Program-made: the position numbers and the translations under genes
Virus record (IMG/VR): IMGVR_UViG_3300027965_000072
Coordinates: 1-46,608 of that record
DNA from: a virus
DNA length: 46,608 nt
Strand: one strand, 5' to 3'
Shown: positions 15,490 to 24,360 of the stretch, one piece after another
Position numbering within the stretch: the stretch's first letter is position 1
Layout: each line of letters begins with the position of its first letter
The notes under the pieces: model-generated
Told to the model about the DNA's origin: nothing
Databases searched by the model: none
What the model saw: the letters and a program-made list of their open reading frames with translations, nothing else

Positions 15490-15641
15490 TGGTTATGGTC
15501 CTTCGCCGCGACCAGCCCCGAGGCCGCAAAGACCGCCGCTGTCGCCTGGATCTTCGCGCTCAGATCCTTCGGCGCCCAGATCGGCGCGATCGCCGCCGCG
15601 AGCGTCAGCACGCCCGCCACCGTCGTCCGCCAGTTCTTCAC
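15486..15641 (-). CDS. Holin-like small membrane protein
   Basis: 51 aa from GTG at 15641, which overlaps the upstream TGA. The sequence KNWRTTVAGVLTLAAAIAPI, then a short polar loop (WAPKDLSAKI) and QATAAVFAASGLVAAKDHNQ fits a well-known type of small phage membrane protein with two short helices and a GLVAAKDHN end. It is usually called a holin because it sits next to the endolysin, as here. It would permeabilise the inner membrane so that the endolysin reaches the wall. Confidence 0.8.
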   Translation of the reverse strand: MKNWRTTVAGVLTLAAAIAPIWAPKDLSAKIQATAAVFAASGLVAAKDHNQ

Positions 15642-15817
15642 TTCTCCTCCTTCGGCGAAAGATTCAACCGCTCCGCCAGCCCGCGCCACTTGGCCAGCTC
15701 GTCGAGCAACGGCTGTACAATCTCCGCCTTCATGCGGTCAATGGCCTCGTTCACCACGCCGCGGCCGCGGTCGATCGCCTCGTCAATGGTTTGCTTGCTC
15801 TCAACGTCCATCGCCAT
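15638..15817 (-). CDS. Small helical protein upstream of the holin
   Basis: 59 aa (MAMDVESKQTIDEAIDRGRG and onwards, ending LNLSPKEEK). AAGGAGA lies just before the ATG at 15817, a strong ribosome binding site. Its TGA overlaps the holin GTG. The sequence is a charged amphipathic helix without membrane segment, suggesting a coiled coil. It could be a soluble holin regulator or a structural helper; not recognised. Confidence 0.75.
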   Translation of the reverse strand: MAMDVESKQTIDEAIDRGRGVVNEAIDRMKAEIVQPLLDELAKWRGLAERLNLSPKEEK

Positions 15818-15823
15818 TTCTCC

Positions 15824-16006
15824 TTACTGCAGCCGCGTGCCGATCCTTGCTTCTAGATCTGAGATCTGGTTGACCACAGAGTCCCGCTGCGCCGTAACTT
15901 CAGCTAACTTCCGATCCACGATCGCCAGTAGTTGCTTGAGTGATGCAAGCATGTTTATTAGCGCGTCTTTTGTTTCAGTGTCCATTGCCTCGCTCTCAAC
16001 GCCCAT
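15824..16006 (-). CDS. Small coiled-coil protein
   Basis: 60 aa. The stretch DALINMLASLKQLLAIVDRK continuing to VNQISDLEARIGTRLQ has clear heptads and is predicted as a single coiled coil. The ATG at 16006 lies inside the end of the upstream gene (11-nt overlap); an internal ATG at 15985 is an alternative start. It belongs to the chain of small genes before the lysis pair. Function unknown. Confidence 0.65.
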   Translation of the reverse strand: MGVESEAMDTETKDALINMLASLKQLLAIVDRKLAEVTAQRDSVVNQISDLEARIGTRLQ

Positions 16007-16250
16007 TGGCCGCCTCCCGCCCCAGCGCCCACAGCGCCATCCCTGCAAAGTGATCCCGCCGCGCCGCAAACCGCAGATCCCGCCGCGCCGCCAATTCGTA
16101 AATCGCCTCCAGCGCCCGATAGGCCAGATACAGCCGCATCTCCGAACAATCGAGCACCCGGCCGATATCCACGCCGCAATCCGCCACCACCCCGACGCCC
16201 GGGTCCTGCGCCAGCAGATCGCTGACCGCCAGTTGCGTTACGATCTCCAT
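15996..16250 (-). CDS. Hypothetical protein
   Basis: 84 aa, not recognised. The sequence is Ala/Leu-rich and helical (MRLYLAYRALEAIYELAARR through HFAGMALWALGREAANGR) with two Cys residues near positions 25 and 35. There is no signal peptide. It lies between the possible outer-membrane protein and the lysis genes and is coupled to the next gene by overlap. Confidence 0.65.
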   Translation of the reverse strand: MEIVTQLAVSDLLAQDPGVGVVADCGVDIGRVLDCSEMRLYLAYRALEAIYELAARRDLRFAARRDHFAGMALWALGREAANGR

Positions 16251-16257
16251 CGCCGCC

Positions 16258-16833
16258 TCAGAACGTCTTGCGGATGTCGAGCAGGTACGACGGCTTCACC
16301 GCGTTCGCGCCCGCCGGCGCCGCCGGAGCCGCCACGTAATCCGCGTGAAACACGATCGGCAGATGAAACTTCTTTTTGCTGGCCAGGTAGCCCAAGTCGA
16401 ACCCCACCGCCGCCCCGCCCCCGAACGTCGCCGTAGTCACCGTCCCCGACCCCGAGGCTGCCTGCACCACCCCGAGATGCCCATCCCCGATAAATTCGAA
16501 ATACCCGCTGTGCACCAGGTGGTATTCGAACCGCTCCGAGAGCAGCGCATACCCCGGCGTCGGATTGCTGGCCCCGATCCCCGTCGTGATCGTCGTCACC
16601 AGGAACGCATTGGAGCACGTCCCCGTCTTGACCCCGAACCCCGTGCTCAGCGACGGCAGCTTCGCGAACTGGTCGTATCCGATCGCCGTCGACCCGAAAT
16701 ACGAATACGGCGTGTTCGGTGCCCCCGCCGGACACTCGGCCGCGGCCGGAGCCGCCGGCGTCGTGTTGATGGCCTGCCCGCACGCGCACACCGCGAGCAC
16801 GGACGCAAGAGTGATTACAAGCATCGCCTTCAT
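16258..16833 (-). CDS. Exported protein, possible outer-membrane beta-barrel
   Basis: 191 aa. Signal peptide at about 1-21 (MKAMLVITLASVLAVCACGQ). The mature protein is rich in Gly and aromatic residues with alternating strands (ALLSERFEYHLVHSGYFEFI, GGGAAVGFDLGYLASKKKFH). It ends in SYLLDIRKTF with a terminal Phe, the usual BAM-recognition signature of outer-membrane barrels. About 160 residues would suit an 8-strand barrel. It lies in the late operon between fibre genes and lysis genes. Likely roles are receptor masking in the lysogen or a lysis-related outer-membrane function; both are inference. Confidence 0.65.
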   Translation of the reverse strand: MKAMLVITLASVLAVCACGQAINTTPAAPAAAECPAGAPNTPYSYFGSTAIGYDQFAKLPSLSTGFGVKTGTCSNAFLVTTITTGIGASNPTPGYALLSERFEYHLVHSGYFEFIGDGHLGVVQAASGSGTVTTATFGGGAAVGFDLGYLASKKKFHLPIVFHADYVAAPAAPAGANAVKPSYLLDIRKTF

Positions 16834-16868
16834 TGGCTCTTCCCCTGTGATGGGAAATTCGGCTGCCC

Positions 16869-17300
16869 TTAGCCGACCGTGATGGAGCCCGTTGCTACGC
16901 CCACATTCCCGTTCGCATCCGTGACCACCACGGCATAAGCGAACGTCCCGGCCGCGGCCGGCGTCCCGCTGATCTGCCCCGTCGACGCATTGATGCTCAG
17001 CCCGCTCGGCAACCCATACGCCGCAAAGGTGTATGCCGGAGTGCCCCCGCTGGCCGTGACCGTCTCCGGCGTGATCGCCTGGCCGTGCGTTGCCGTAATC
17101 GCTGGCAGCGTTACGGCAATCGCAGTGCAGTCGAACATCGGCTGCATTTTGTTACAGCTCACGAGCGATGCGCCCGCCCCGCCTTGCGAGAGCGCATATG
17201 CGATTGCATCGGCGCCGCTGGCTTCCCCGGAGATAATACTCGGGAAATTGATCGGCGCGCCCTGCGCGTTGGAAACGATGATGTTGTAGATGCTTCTCAT
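16869..17300 (-). CDS. Ig-like (He_PIG-type) domain protein
   Basis: 143 aa. Residues about 62-143 form one immunoglobulin-like domain of the putative-Ig (He_PIG) type: TATHGQAITPETVTASGGTP, YGLPSGLSINASTGQISGTP and a final strand ATGSITVG. The N-terminal 60 residues are not recognised. There is no signal peptide. Ig-like domains on phage structural proteins give weak binding to cell-surface sugars. Its ATG overlaps the upstream TGA. It probably decorates the tail fibre or tail tip. Confidence 0.75.
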   Translation of the reverse strand: MRSIYNIIVSNAQGAPINFPSIISGEASGADAIAYALSQGGAGASLVSCNKMQPMFDCTAIAVTLPAITATHGQAITPETVTASGGTPAYTFAAYGLPSGLSINASTGQISGTPAAAGTFAYAVVVTDANGNVGVATGSITVG

Positions 17301-17638
17301 TCTTCTCCCTCCGGAAGAAACTTGTCCAGCAGCGGCTCCATCCATTTGCGATCGCCGCCGGCATGCTGAAACGAGCGCAGTGCCGTCTCGATGCGGCGCA
17401 CGTCGCGCTCGTTCAGATCGAAGTCCAGCGGCTCCGGCGGATTTTCCGGTTTGTTGTCCCAGGTTGCCGCCCCGCTTTCCGCCTCCACGTAGTGGATGGC
17501 GGCCTTTTCCTCATCCGCCAGGTCCAGCCGGTCCATCAGCGTGTAAACGCGCCTCACCTCGATATGGCCCCATCCGCGGTGCGCCGCCACTACGGCCCGC
17601 AGATTCAGGCGCTCATTGAATGTAAGAGTTACTTTCAT
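17297..17638 (-). CDS. Small protein following the tail fibre
   Basis: 113 aa, not recognised. It is acidic with several Trp (HRGWGHIEVRRVYTLMDRLD, GAATWDNKPENPPEPLDFDL) and a C-terminal KWMEPLLDKFLPEGEE. It starts 2 nt after the tail-fibre stop and overlaps the Ig-like gene by ATGA. The position suggests a fibre assembly chaperone or a fibre-associated protein, without sequence support beyond that. Confidence 0.65.
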   Translation of the reverse strand: MKVTLTFNERLNLRAVVAAHRGWGHIEVRRVYTLMDRLDLADEEKAAIHYVEAESGAATWDNKPENPPEPLDFDLNERDVRRIETALRSFQHAGGDRKWMEPLLDKFLPEGEE

Positions 17639-17640
17639 GC

Positions 17641-20097
17641 TTAGACGTACCCGTTGTAAATTCCGTAAGTCAACTGAAGCCGCTTCTGCCCAACGTTCGA
17701 CCCGTTGACCACAAGATTGCAGTAATTTCCGGTGTCCGCGTCCTGAATGCCGATGTCGATCACCCCGGAAACCCCGCTGTACCCGCCGACAGTGAGGGAG
17801 GAGCACGTCACGCTGTAGCTTGGGCAATACACCCCCGCGCCCGTGAACTGGCCGGATGAGTTGATCGCCGTGGTGCCGTTGATGACAAGGTAATTGAAAT
17901 AGGCAGGGTACGACGGGCTATAGACCCCATAGCCGGAGTACGAACTGCTGGCGTAAAAGGCGCCCTGGAACGTAGATGCAGAGAGAGTGCCTGAGATCGA
18001 TAGGCCGCCGGCTCCAATAGACAGGCCATAGCAGTACGTTGTGCCGCCGCCGAAATATGCCGCATAGGATGGGCAGTAAACGCCGTATCCGCTGTAGGCA
18101 CCGAAAACGTTCAGGCCGTATCCGGCGTTCAGCAAGCCCGACGAGGTGACGACCATCGCTCCGTTCAGTTGGAGGTAGTTGCTGAGAACGTTCAGACCCG
18201 ATCCGCCCGCCGACAGTTGAATATTGTTTGTATTGATGGTGACGCCATTCGTTCCGTCACTGAGCTGCATCCGGTTCGGAAAGACCGTTGCCGAATACCC
18301 GGAATAGCTGCATGTCAGGCCGGCAAAAGACGTAGAGGTAGTAGAGGTTATCTGCAGGCCGTTCGACGTGGAACTAGCGAAGATCGTCGACGAGCTCGTG
18401 TAAACCGTAATCCCCGTCCCCGACCCCGCCAGCGCGCTCCCGCACTCGATACTCCCCGCCAGATGGGCATTCCCCGACGTATCGAGCCAGATTTTCGGGT
18501 TCGTCGGATCAGTGCCCCCGATCCATACGTTCTGAAACCACGCGCCATAGTACGTCGTGCCGCCGATCGCCTTGCTGCCAAACCAGCCGATCACACTGCC
18601 GCCGTTGACAATCTGCTGCACCGTCTGCGCGGCTCCGGCTCCCGTATTGATCGGCCCCGTCACGCCCGACCACGGCACACTGCTAGCGCTCCCGGCCGTT
18701 CCAGCGCTCGAAGCATAGCCCGCTGTGGTGGCGTTGGTAGCGTTGGTCGCATTGGTCGCGTTGGTAGCGTTCGTGGCATTAGTCGCATTGGTGGCGTTCG
18801 TCGCGTTCGCCACCGCTCCAGAAACCTGCGATCCCTGGACTTGGGCATTCGCCGGGTTAAGCTCCAAGTCGAAGTAAGCCGCCCCGCCAGGCCATGCGTC
18901 TTGAACAGTCTCCGTGCCGCCGGTCCCGCCATCCTGTCTGGTGGCTACACCCATCGTAAACCGGTACACGACGTCTCGCGTGCTCGGCACCGGCCAGCCG
19001 CCCACCACCGCCTGAACCTGCCCCGCCGCGATCGTCGATACCAGCGACATAAACGACGCGTGGTCCTGCACGTTGTACCCGTTGCCGTTCGGCCCGGCCC
19101 AATCCCCCAGCGCCAGCGACGTCGCCTGCGGCCCCTCCGCCGTGAACGTCGAAGGCGTCCCCGGTGTCGCGTAATAACCCGTCTGCACGTACAGCCGCGC
19201 ATAGAAAAACTTCGGGTCGCTCAGCGGCAGCGTGAAGGTGATCGTCGTGTTCCAGAGGTTCGCGCCGCCAGGCCCCGCGTAGTAGTTAATCGCCGGCGTC
19301 CCGCTCACCGACGCCACGTTGTTCGCGAACACGCCCGGAGGGCTCACGCTAACCGTGCAGGACTGTACCCCGGCTGCGGTGGTAATATCCGTCGCCGAAT
19401 CCACCGTCCCCGGAGCCACATACACCGTCACGGTTTCAGCCGCCGCGGTCGGCGGATAGATCGTCGTTGCCCCACCCTTCTTACCGAGGTAAATTGTGGT
19501 AGGGCCGCTCAGCACAAACCAGCCGTGCCACAGCCTGCCATACTGCGGGCTATTGGTCGCAATGGTGATCGGAATGGGGTACGCCGGCGCCGACACCGCC
19601 ACCGCCACCACCGCGTGCAGATCCCCACTGGTGCCCTGCCAGCGGTCCGTGGTATCGTCCGTCGCCGTTGGCGCATTCACCTCGTAGGCGGGAAGCGACA
19701 ATCCGCTAATGATGTACGGGCTCGGCGTCGGAGCTCCCGCAGTGTTGACGGATACGAACTCCGCCGCGAGCCCGGATGCTCCAGCAAACCCCGGCGGAAG
19801 AACCTCGGTCGGAACAACGCGCCCGTACGCTACCGAGGTACCGGCGCTTGCGGCCAATAACGCCTTGTCGAGAGTAAACGCCAGCAGGGCTTTCCCCGTG
19901 CCGGATGCGGCATTCAACAGGTACACGTCTACATGGTCCAGCGTACCTAGGGCCGACGGCACATTGACCGACCCGGATAACGCCGCCATTACCGCGTTCC
20001 CCACCATTTGCAGCACGATCGTGCACGTCGCCGTCACGTTCGGCGCCGCCGCCGGCGGCGTGTACCCCGGAGCCGATTTGAGAATCCACTCGCCCAT
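17641..20097 (-). CDS. Tail fibre protein with NAT repeats
   Basis: 818 aa. The N-terminal 370 residues are strand-rich and probably attach to the tail. A run of nine Asn-Ala-Thr triplets (about residues 431-457) makes a fibre shaft of the kind seen in lambda-like side fibres. The C-terminal 340 residues carry strands of the type KIWLDTSGNAHLAG (a common shaft-to-head element) and degenerate repeats with YSGYGVYCPSYAAYF and YSGYGVYSPSYPAYF. It would bind the host receptor. It has no Sec signal, in contrast to the collagen-like protein downstream. The Tyr-Ser-Gly-rich repeats are unusual. Confidence 0.85.
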   Translation of the reverse strand: MGEWILKSAPGYTPPAAAPNVTATCTIVLQMVGNAVMAALSGSVNVPSALGTLDHVDVYLLNAASGTGKALLAFTLDKALLAASAGTSVAYGRVVPTEVLPPGFAGASGLAAEFVSVNTAGAPTPSPYIISGLSLPAYEVNAPTATDDTTDRWQGTSGDLHAVVAVAVSAPAYPIPITIATNSPQYGRLWHGWFVLSGPTTIYLGKKGGATTIYPPTAAAETVTVYVAPGTVDSATDITTAAGVQSCTVSVSPPGVFANNVASVSGTPAINYYAGPGGANLWNTTITFTLPLSDPKFFYARLYVQTGYYATPGTPSTFTAEGPQATSLALGDWAGPNGNGYNVQDHASFMSLVSTIAAGQVQAVVGGWPVPSTRDVVYRFTMGVATRQDGGTGGTETVQDAWPGGAAYFDLELNPANAQVQGSQVSGAVANATNATNATNATNATNATNATNATNATTAGYASSAGTAGSASSVPWSGVTGPINTGAGAAQTVQQIVNGGSVIGWFGSKAIGGTTYYGAWFQNVWIGGTDPTNPKIWLDTSGNAHLAGSIECGSALAGSGTGITVYTSSSTIFASSTSNGLQITSTTSTSFAGLTCSYSGYSATVFPNRMQLSDGTNGVTINTNNIQLSAGGSGLNVLSNYLQLNGAMVVTSSGLLNAGYGLNVFGAYSGYGVYCPSYAAYFGGGTTYCYGLSIGAGGLSISGTLSASTFQGAFYASSSYSGYGVYSPSYPAYFNYLVINGTTAINSSGQFTGAGVYCPSYSVTCSSLTVGGYSGVSGVIDIGIQDADTGNYCNLVVNGSNVGQKRLQLTYGIYNGYV
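18727..18807 (-). repeat. Nine 9-bp units encoding Asn-Ala-Thr
   Basis: Nine codon triplets AAY-GCN-ACN in tandem. Third positions vary between units, so the protein repeat is kept while the DNA has diverged, which argues for selection on the shaft. Confidence 0.9.
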
Positions 20098-20100
20098 GCG

Positions 20101-23100
20101 CTATAGCCCCTCGATCACCACGCACGCCGCCGCGCCGCCGGCCCCCGGCGTAATCTGGTAGTCCGCCGTCGAACCGTTCAGGCTATCCCCCGTGTTCTCG
20201 CGCAGCCACACCGAATGCGTGCTCCCCGCGGCCAGGTTGAACGTCAGATCCTTGCCGCTCATCCCGCTCTCCGCCGGCAGCAGCAGGTACACGTCCTGCG
20301 TCGTCGCCACGATGTTGTACACCGCGGCCTCCGCCGGCAGCACAAACGGGCTCCCCGTCGTGCCCGCCCCCGCCAGCGCCGGCGAGCTCGTCCCGTTGGT
20401 GATCGCATACGAGATATCGGCCCCGGCTTGCAGCAGCAGCCCCTGCGTCGAGTTCCCCGTCAGGCACACGTAATGGACCGGCGAATCCCCCCAGCCGTTC
20501 GTCACGCTGCCGCCCACGCTCACCAGCTTCGTTCCCGGCAGCGGTTGCAGCAGCGACCAGTCCGCGAACGCCGCCGAATTCACGAAGCTCAGCGGAAATG
20601 CGCACGTCTGCACCGTCTGCTCGACCGCCCAGCAGCTCGCCCCGTTCGCCGCGGCCGCCGCCGTGCTCCCGAGCTGCCCGCGCGCAATCGGCACCACGCC
20701 GCTGCTCGGCGCGCCCGTTGCCTGCACGATCTCCGCCCCGATCTGCAAATAGTCGCCCGAAGCCACATGCGAGGCGTCCGTCAGCGTGACAGTCGCATCG
20801 CTCGCGCCCAGCGCCGCCGCCAGCGTAGTCAGCGGACTATTTGGCAGCACGTAATAGAAAGTCCACGTCCCCGCAGTGATCGAATAAGCATTCGTCAGGT
20901 CCGAGAACGCCAGCCCCGTCACTTCGGCAGAGCTCCCGTCCCCGCCAGCCTCCACCGCGAACGTCGGCGGCACGGTCGGACCCACCCCCACCTTCGGCGC
21001 CGATCCATACTGAGGGTCCTGCGCATTCCCGTGCGAATCCAGATACCACGAATCCTCGTGATGGTGCCCCGCCAGCGTGATCGTCTGCCAGTTCTTCGCC
21101 GGCTTGATCTCCGTGAGCCGGATCTGCTGATCCGTCATCCCGTACTTCGTGCTATTCACCGTCACGATCTGCCCGATGCGCAGCTTGCACCCGCGGAAGC
21201 TCGTCTCCCACTCCCAGAAGTCCGTCCCGCGCGTATCGCCTTCCGGATTCCCCCGGTGGATCTTGTTCAGCCCCAGCCGCGCGCACCGCAGCGCATGGTT
21301 GTAGCTCGCGATCCCCTCCGGCTGCACCTGCAAGCCGCCCTGCACCGTGCGCCCCACCCGCGCCACATCGTCCGAATCCACCAGGCTGAACGTCGAAATC
21401 GCGTAATCCTGCACCGGGTCCTGGAATCCGAAGGTGATCCGGTTCGGCATCTGCGCCACCGGCATCGGCCGCCGCTTCAGGTTCCAGCTATTCGTCTCGT
21501 CGAACCGGTACGCCGTGTACCCGTTCGCGGCCGTCCCGTCCCGCAGCGTGCTCGCGATCGCCGTGCTGTAGTTGCTCCCATCCACCGCTGCCGGCTGCTG
21601 CTCCGCCAGCGGGCCCTCGATCCGGAACCCGATCGTCCCGTCCTGCTCCTGCGTCAGCATCCCGCCCACCGACTGCCGCAGCCCCCGCATGATGTCCGCC
21701 GCGCTCCGCCGCTGCCGCAGCGCGACGGAATTCGAAAACCGCGGCTGCGTATAGTTGTTCCCCGAGCCGTCCTGCGTCGTAATCAGCGCGTTGCAGATCG
21801 CGTCCGAGTCGCTGAAGGTAGTGCCGTTCAGATCGCCCGGCTGCACCCCGCACCAGCTCAGCAGCTCCTGCGCCAGGCCCGGCGCGGGGCCGCCCCCCGA
21901 TTGCGTGACCTGGTTGTAGTACATCGTGCCGCCGCTGCCGCTGCCCGCCGGCGCAAAACTCCCCTGGAGCGTCGCATGATCGTATGGCGGAGGGTCGAGA
22001 AACCGCATGATCCACGAACCGTCCGCGTAATGGAACCCGGCGCCCGTGATCGTCACCGCCGCACCATCGTAAGGGTCCGTGGTCAGGGTCAGCGCGCGCG
22101 CAAAGTGAATCACGATGGGCCCCGGATTCCCGCTCGATCCCGCGTTCGCCGACACAATCGCGATCGAACTCGGCGTCACCAGCGTTCCGCCCACCGACTT
22201 CTGAGCCAGCACCTGAATCGTCGGCACCGTCTCCGGAGACACCACCGATTTCGGCACGCGCCACTCGATCACCGTCAGGTTGCCGTAAGGATCGCCCAGC
22301 CCGTTGTACCCGGCGTCCGGGTTCGGCGTGCCGTCACGCTGCCCATTGTTCGTGTAGGCCCAGTAGTAATCCGTGCCGCCGGCCGTGTTCTGCGTGCACT
22401 CCACCCCGTTCACGATCACCCGCTGCACCGCCACCTCGCCGAACCCGATCGCAGCCTCGCCGCGCGTGTAGTTCCCGTCCCCCATCTGGTTCAGCACCGC
22501 CACGGACATCCAGGCCATGCCGCCCAGCCACAGCGGCCAGTACTCGTTGTACTTGGCCGAGGTGTCCGCGTTGGTCCAGGAAACCTCGTTCCCGCTCACG
22601 TACTCCACGCCCGTGTCCGTCGTTTTCGGCACGAACGTCACGTTCCCGCGCCGGCGCGGCTGCGTGCAGGTCTGCGTGGTGTAGTTGCAGGGCGGCGCCG
22701 TCGTCAGGTCCCGCGTCTCCCCGCACAGCCAGTACGGCGAATCCTGGTAGGACGTCGCCGCCGCGGCCGCCGCCCGCTGCGCCACCGTCGTCGGATTCAC
22801 CCACGGGCACGTCACCTGGATCGGCACCGTCGGCAGCAGGTAATTCGCCAGGTTCAGCTTGGATTGCGCCGCCACCGTCAGATACTGCTCGTCGCTCGCC
22901 GGCTCGTCGCACACCCCCACGAACGGCACGAACTGATCCGTCGAATACGTCCCCGCCGAGAGATCCATCAGCGCAAACCGCAGCGTAAGTGCCGCGCCCT
23001 TGAAGCCGTGCCCCCGCTCGTACGCCGTGAAGGCAGCCGCGTCCGGGTCCGCCAGCTTCAGCGTCACCGAGGGCACCCGGTCGATCCCCTGCTGGCTCAG

Positions 23101-23280
23101 CACCTGCAACTGGTCCACCTGCTGGTCGTCGATCCGCGCCTCGTAGGTGTGCCCGTTGAACGTCGCCGGCACCGACGCCACATACCACGCCGTGCCATCC
23201 GGAAACGCGAAGTCGCAGAACACCACCGGCCGCGGCGCCGCCGCCTCTTCCTTGCCCGTGTTGATCGTGTAGCCGCCCAT
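20101..23280 (-). CDS. Tail-tip/baseplate hub protein (gpJ-like central tail protein)
   Basis: 1059 aa. Size, place after the minor tail proteins and directly before the fibre, and a multi-domain strand-rich sequence fit the central tail-tip hub that attaches fibres and contacts the cell. Segments in order: an N-terminal hub-like domain (residues about 10-140, VFCDFAFPDGTAWYVASVPA ... FVPFVGVCDEPA), a Cys-containing insertion (CPW, CGE, CNYTTQTC, about 165-210), a middle domain with DIMRGLRQSVGGMLTQEQDG (about 535), and a C-terminal part with carbohydrate-binding-like strands. I chose the ATG at 23280; a GTG inside the palindrome at 23301 is also in frame. The family assignment is by layout more than by motif. 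Confidence 0.75.
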   Translation of the reverse strand: MGGYTINTGKEEAAAPRPVVFCDFAFPDGTAWYVASVPATFNGHTYEARIDDQQVDQLQVLSQQGIDRVPSVTLKLADPDAAAFTAYERGHGFKGAALTLRFALMDLSAGTYSTDQFVPFVGVCDEPASDEQYLTVAAQSKLNLANYLLPTVPIQVTCPWVNPTTVAQRAAAAAATSYQDSPYWLCGETRDLTTAPPCNYTTQTCTQPRRRGNVTFVPKTTDTGVEYVSGNEVSWTNADTSAKYNEYWPLWLGGMAWMSVAVLNQMGDGNYTRGEAAIGFGEVAVQRVIVNGVECTQNTAGGTDYYWAYTNNGQRDGTPNPDAGYNGLGDPYGNLTVIEWRVPKSVVSPETVPTIQVLAQKSVGGTLVTPSSIAIVSANAGSSGNPGPIVIHFARALTLTTDPYDGAAVTITGAGFHYADGSWIMRFLDPPPYDHATLQGSFAPAGSGSGGTMYYNQVTQSGGGPAPGLAQELLSWCGVQPGDLNGTTFSDSDAICNALITTQDGSGNNYTQPRFSNSVALRQRRSAADIMRGLRQSVGGMLTQEQDGTIGFRIEGPLAEQQPAAVDGSNYSTAIASTLRDGTAANGYTAYRFDETNSWNLKRRPMPVAQMPNRITFGFQDPVQDYAISTFSLVDSDDVARVGRTVQGGLQVQPEGIASYNHALRCARLGLNKIHRGNPEGDTRGTDFWEWETSFRGCKLRIGQIVTVNSTKYGMTDQQIRLTEIKPAKNWQTITLAGHHHEDSWYLDSHGNAQDPQYGSAPKVGVGPTVPPTFAVEAGGDGSSAEVTGLAFSDLTNAYSITAGTWTFYYVLPNSPLTTLAAALGASDATVTLTDASHVASGDYLQIGAEIVQATGAPSSGVVPIARGQLGSTAAAAANGASCWAVEQTVQTCAFPLSFVNSAAFADWSLLQPLPGTKLVSVGGSVTNGWGDSPVHYVCLTGNSTQGLLLQAGADISYAITNGTSSPALAGAGTTGSPFVLPAEAAVYNIVATTQDVYLLLPAESGMSGKDLTFNLAAGSTHSVWLRENTGDSLNGSTADYQITPGAGGAAACVVIEGL

Positions 23281-23297
23281 CGCATGCGAAGCGGCGC

Positions 23298-23309
23298 GCA
23301 CACGTGTGC
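23298..23309. promoter_or_regulatory. Dispersed palindrome, site 4 (GCACACGTGTGC)
   Basis: Perfect copy in the 48-bp gap between the gene ending at 23329 and the start of the hub gene. Confidence 0.75.
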
Positions 23310-23328
23310 ACGCCGCCGAATCCCCCGA

Positions 23329-23616
23329 TTACTCCGCCGGCGTAAAATCCAGATAATAGGTCGAGCCGACGCGGAACTCATCTTTCAGCGCCGCATTGCT
23401 CAACAGGAACGTCATGCTCCCGCTCGGCGTCGCCTCGGCGAAGCTCCGGTTCTCCGCCGACAGCCCGTTGTCATAGACGGCCGTCATGGTGATCTCCCGC
23501 ATCGGCACATCGGTTTCCTGGCCGCCCTGGTAGCACTTGGACACATGCGGTCCATTCGCCCCCTGATAGCCCATCTCGGCCACCTTCGTCACTGTAAACT
23601 TTGCTCGTACGTTCAT
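23329..23616 (-). CDS. Small tail-module protein
   Basis: 95 aa, not recognised. The ATG at 23616 has AAGGAG 10 nt upstream. The sequence is strand-rich (VRAKFTVTKVAEMGY, REITMTAVYD, TFLLSNAALKDEFRVGSTYY). It is placed between a DUF2460-like protein and the hub, where siphophages keep small tail-tip or hub-cap proteins. A structural role is inferred from position only. Confidence 0.65.
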   Translation of the reverse strand: MNVRAKFTVTKVAEMGYQGANGPHVSKCYQGGQETDVPMREITMTAVYDNGLSAENRSFAEATPSGSMTFLLSNAALKDEFRVGSTYYLDFTPAE

Positions 23617-23630
23617 TGCGTTTTGGCTCC

Positions 23631-24356
23631 TTAGCTCACCAGTTGCTGCACTTCCAGCCGCAGATCGTTCTCGTTCGGCCCCAGCACCCGCCACTGCGCC
23701 CGGTCCGACGCAAACCGGCTCGAGTACACCGTCCCGCTGTCCGGGTCCCGGAAGAGGAAACTGCGCCACCGCCCCGCGTTCAGCCGGTAGTAATCCCACA
23801 GCGCCTGCGCCTCCGTGTCCGTCAGCGCCGCACCGCCCACCGCCCATCGCCGCAGCGCGTTCAGCCGCCGCGCATAGGCGTACCGGCCGCCCTCCGTCCG
23901 CACCGAGGCCGTATCGAAGTTCTCCGCATGCGTGAACGGCAACTGGACCACCGCCCCGCTCAACAGCACCGGAAACGACGAGGCCAGCGCGCCCGTGTCC
24001 ACCGCCCGCGCCGCCGTCGTCAGCTTCACCGACCCGCTCCAAAGCGTCGGCCGCCCCGCCTGCTCCGTGAACACCAGCTCGTCCGCATCGAAGGACAGCC
24101 CGGTGTAATTCGTCGTGCCGCACATCAGGCTCACCGTCTGGTCGTATGCGCCCTTGCAGGCCTCGAACACCGCCAGAATCGCGTCCCGGTCCGCCAGCGC
24201 CAGATAGGTATACGGCAGCGTCCACGACTCCACCCCCGGCGACAGCATCCACCGCTGCTCCGTGCCGTCGATCCCCGTCGCAATCCCCGTCGTGAAGGAC
24301 AGCTCGTGCACCACCGGCGTCCCCCACGCCGGCGTGGTCGGATACACCTGCGCCAC
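23631..24356 (-). CDS. DUF2460-like distal tail protein
   Basis: 241 aa from a GTG. The C-terminal section (GGAALTDTEAQALWDYYRLN, GRWRSFLFRDPDS, SDRAQWRVLGPNENDLRLEV) resembles the DUF2460/gene-transfer-agent tail family, with the FRDPD-type loop. The N-terminal half (VVHELSFTTGIATGIDGTEQ, SWTLPYTYLAL) is strand-rich and fits a distal-tail ring. It probably joins the tail tube to the hub. Confidence 0.7.
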   Translation of the reverse strand: MAQVYPTTPAWGTPVVHELSFTTGIATGIDGTEQRWMLSPGVESWTLPYTYLALADRDAILAVFEACKGAYDQTVSLMCGTTNYTGLSFDADELVFTEQAGRPTLWSGSVKLTTAARAVDTGALASSFPVLLSGAVVQLPFTHAENFDTASVRTEGGRYAYARRLNALRRWAVGGAALTDTEAQALWDYYRLNAGRWRSFLFRDPDSGTVYSSRFASDRAQWRVLGPNENDLRLEVQQLVS

Positions 24357-24360
24357 GCGC

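Noticed and set aside
13077-16436. Long plus-strand open frame of about 1100 codons
   Set aside because: Antisense to the collagen-like protein, endolysin, holin and others. Composition is Arg-rich and no start or domain supports it.
18727-18807. Possible CRISPR-like array
   Set aside because: The 9-bp units are codons for Asn-Ala-Thr in the fibre shaft, with no spacers.
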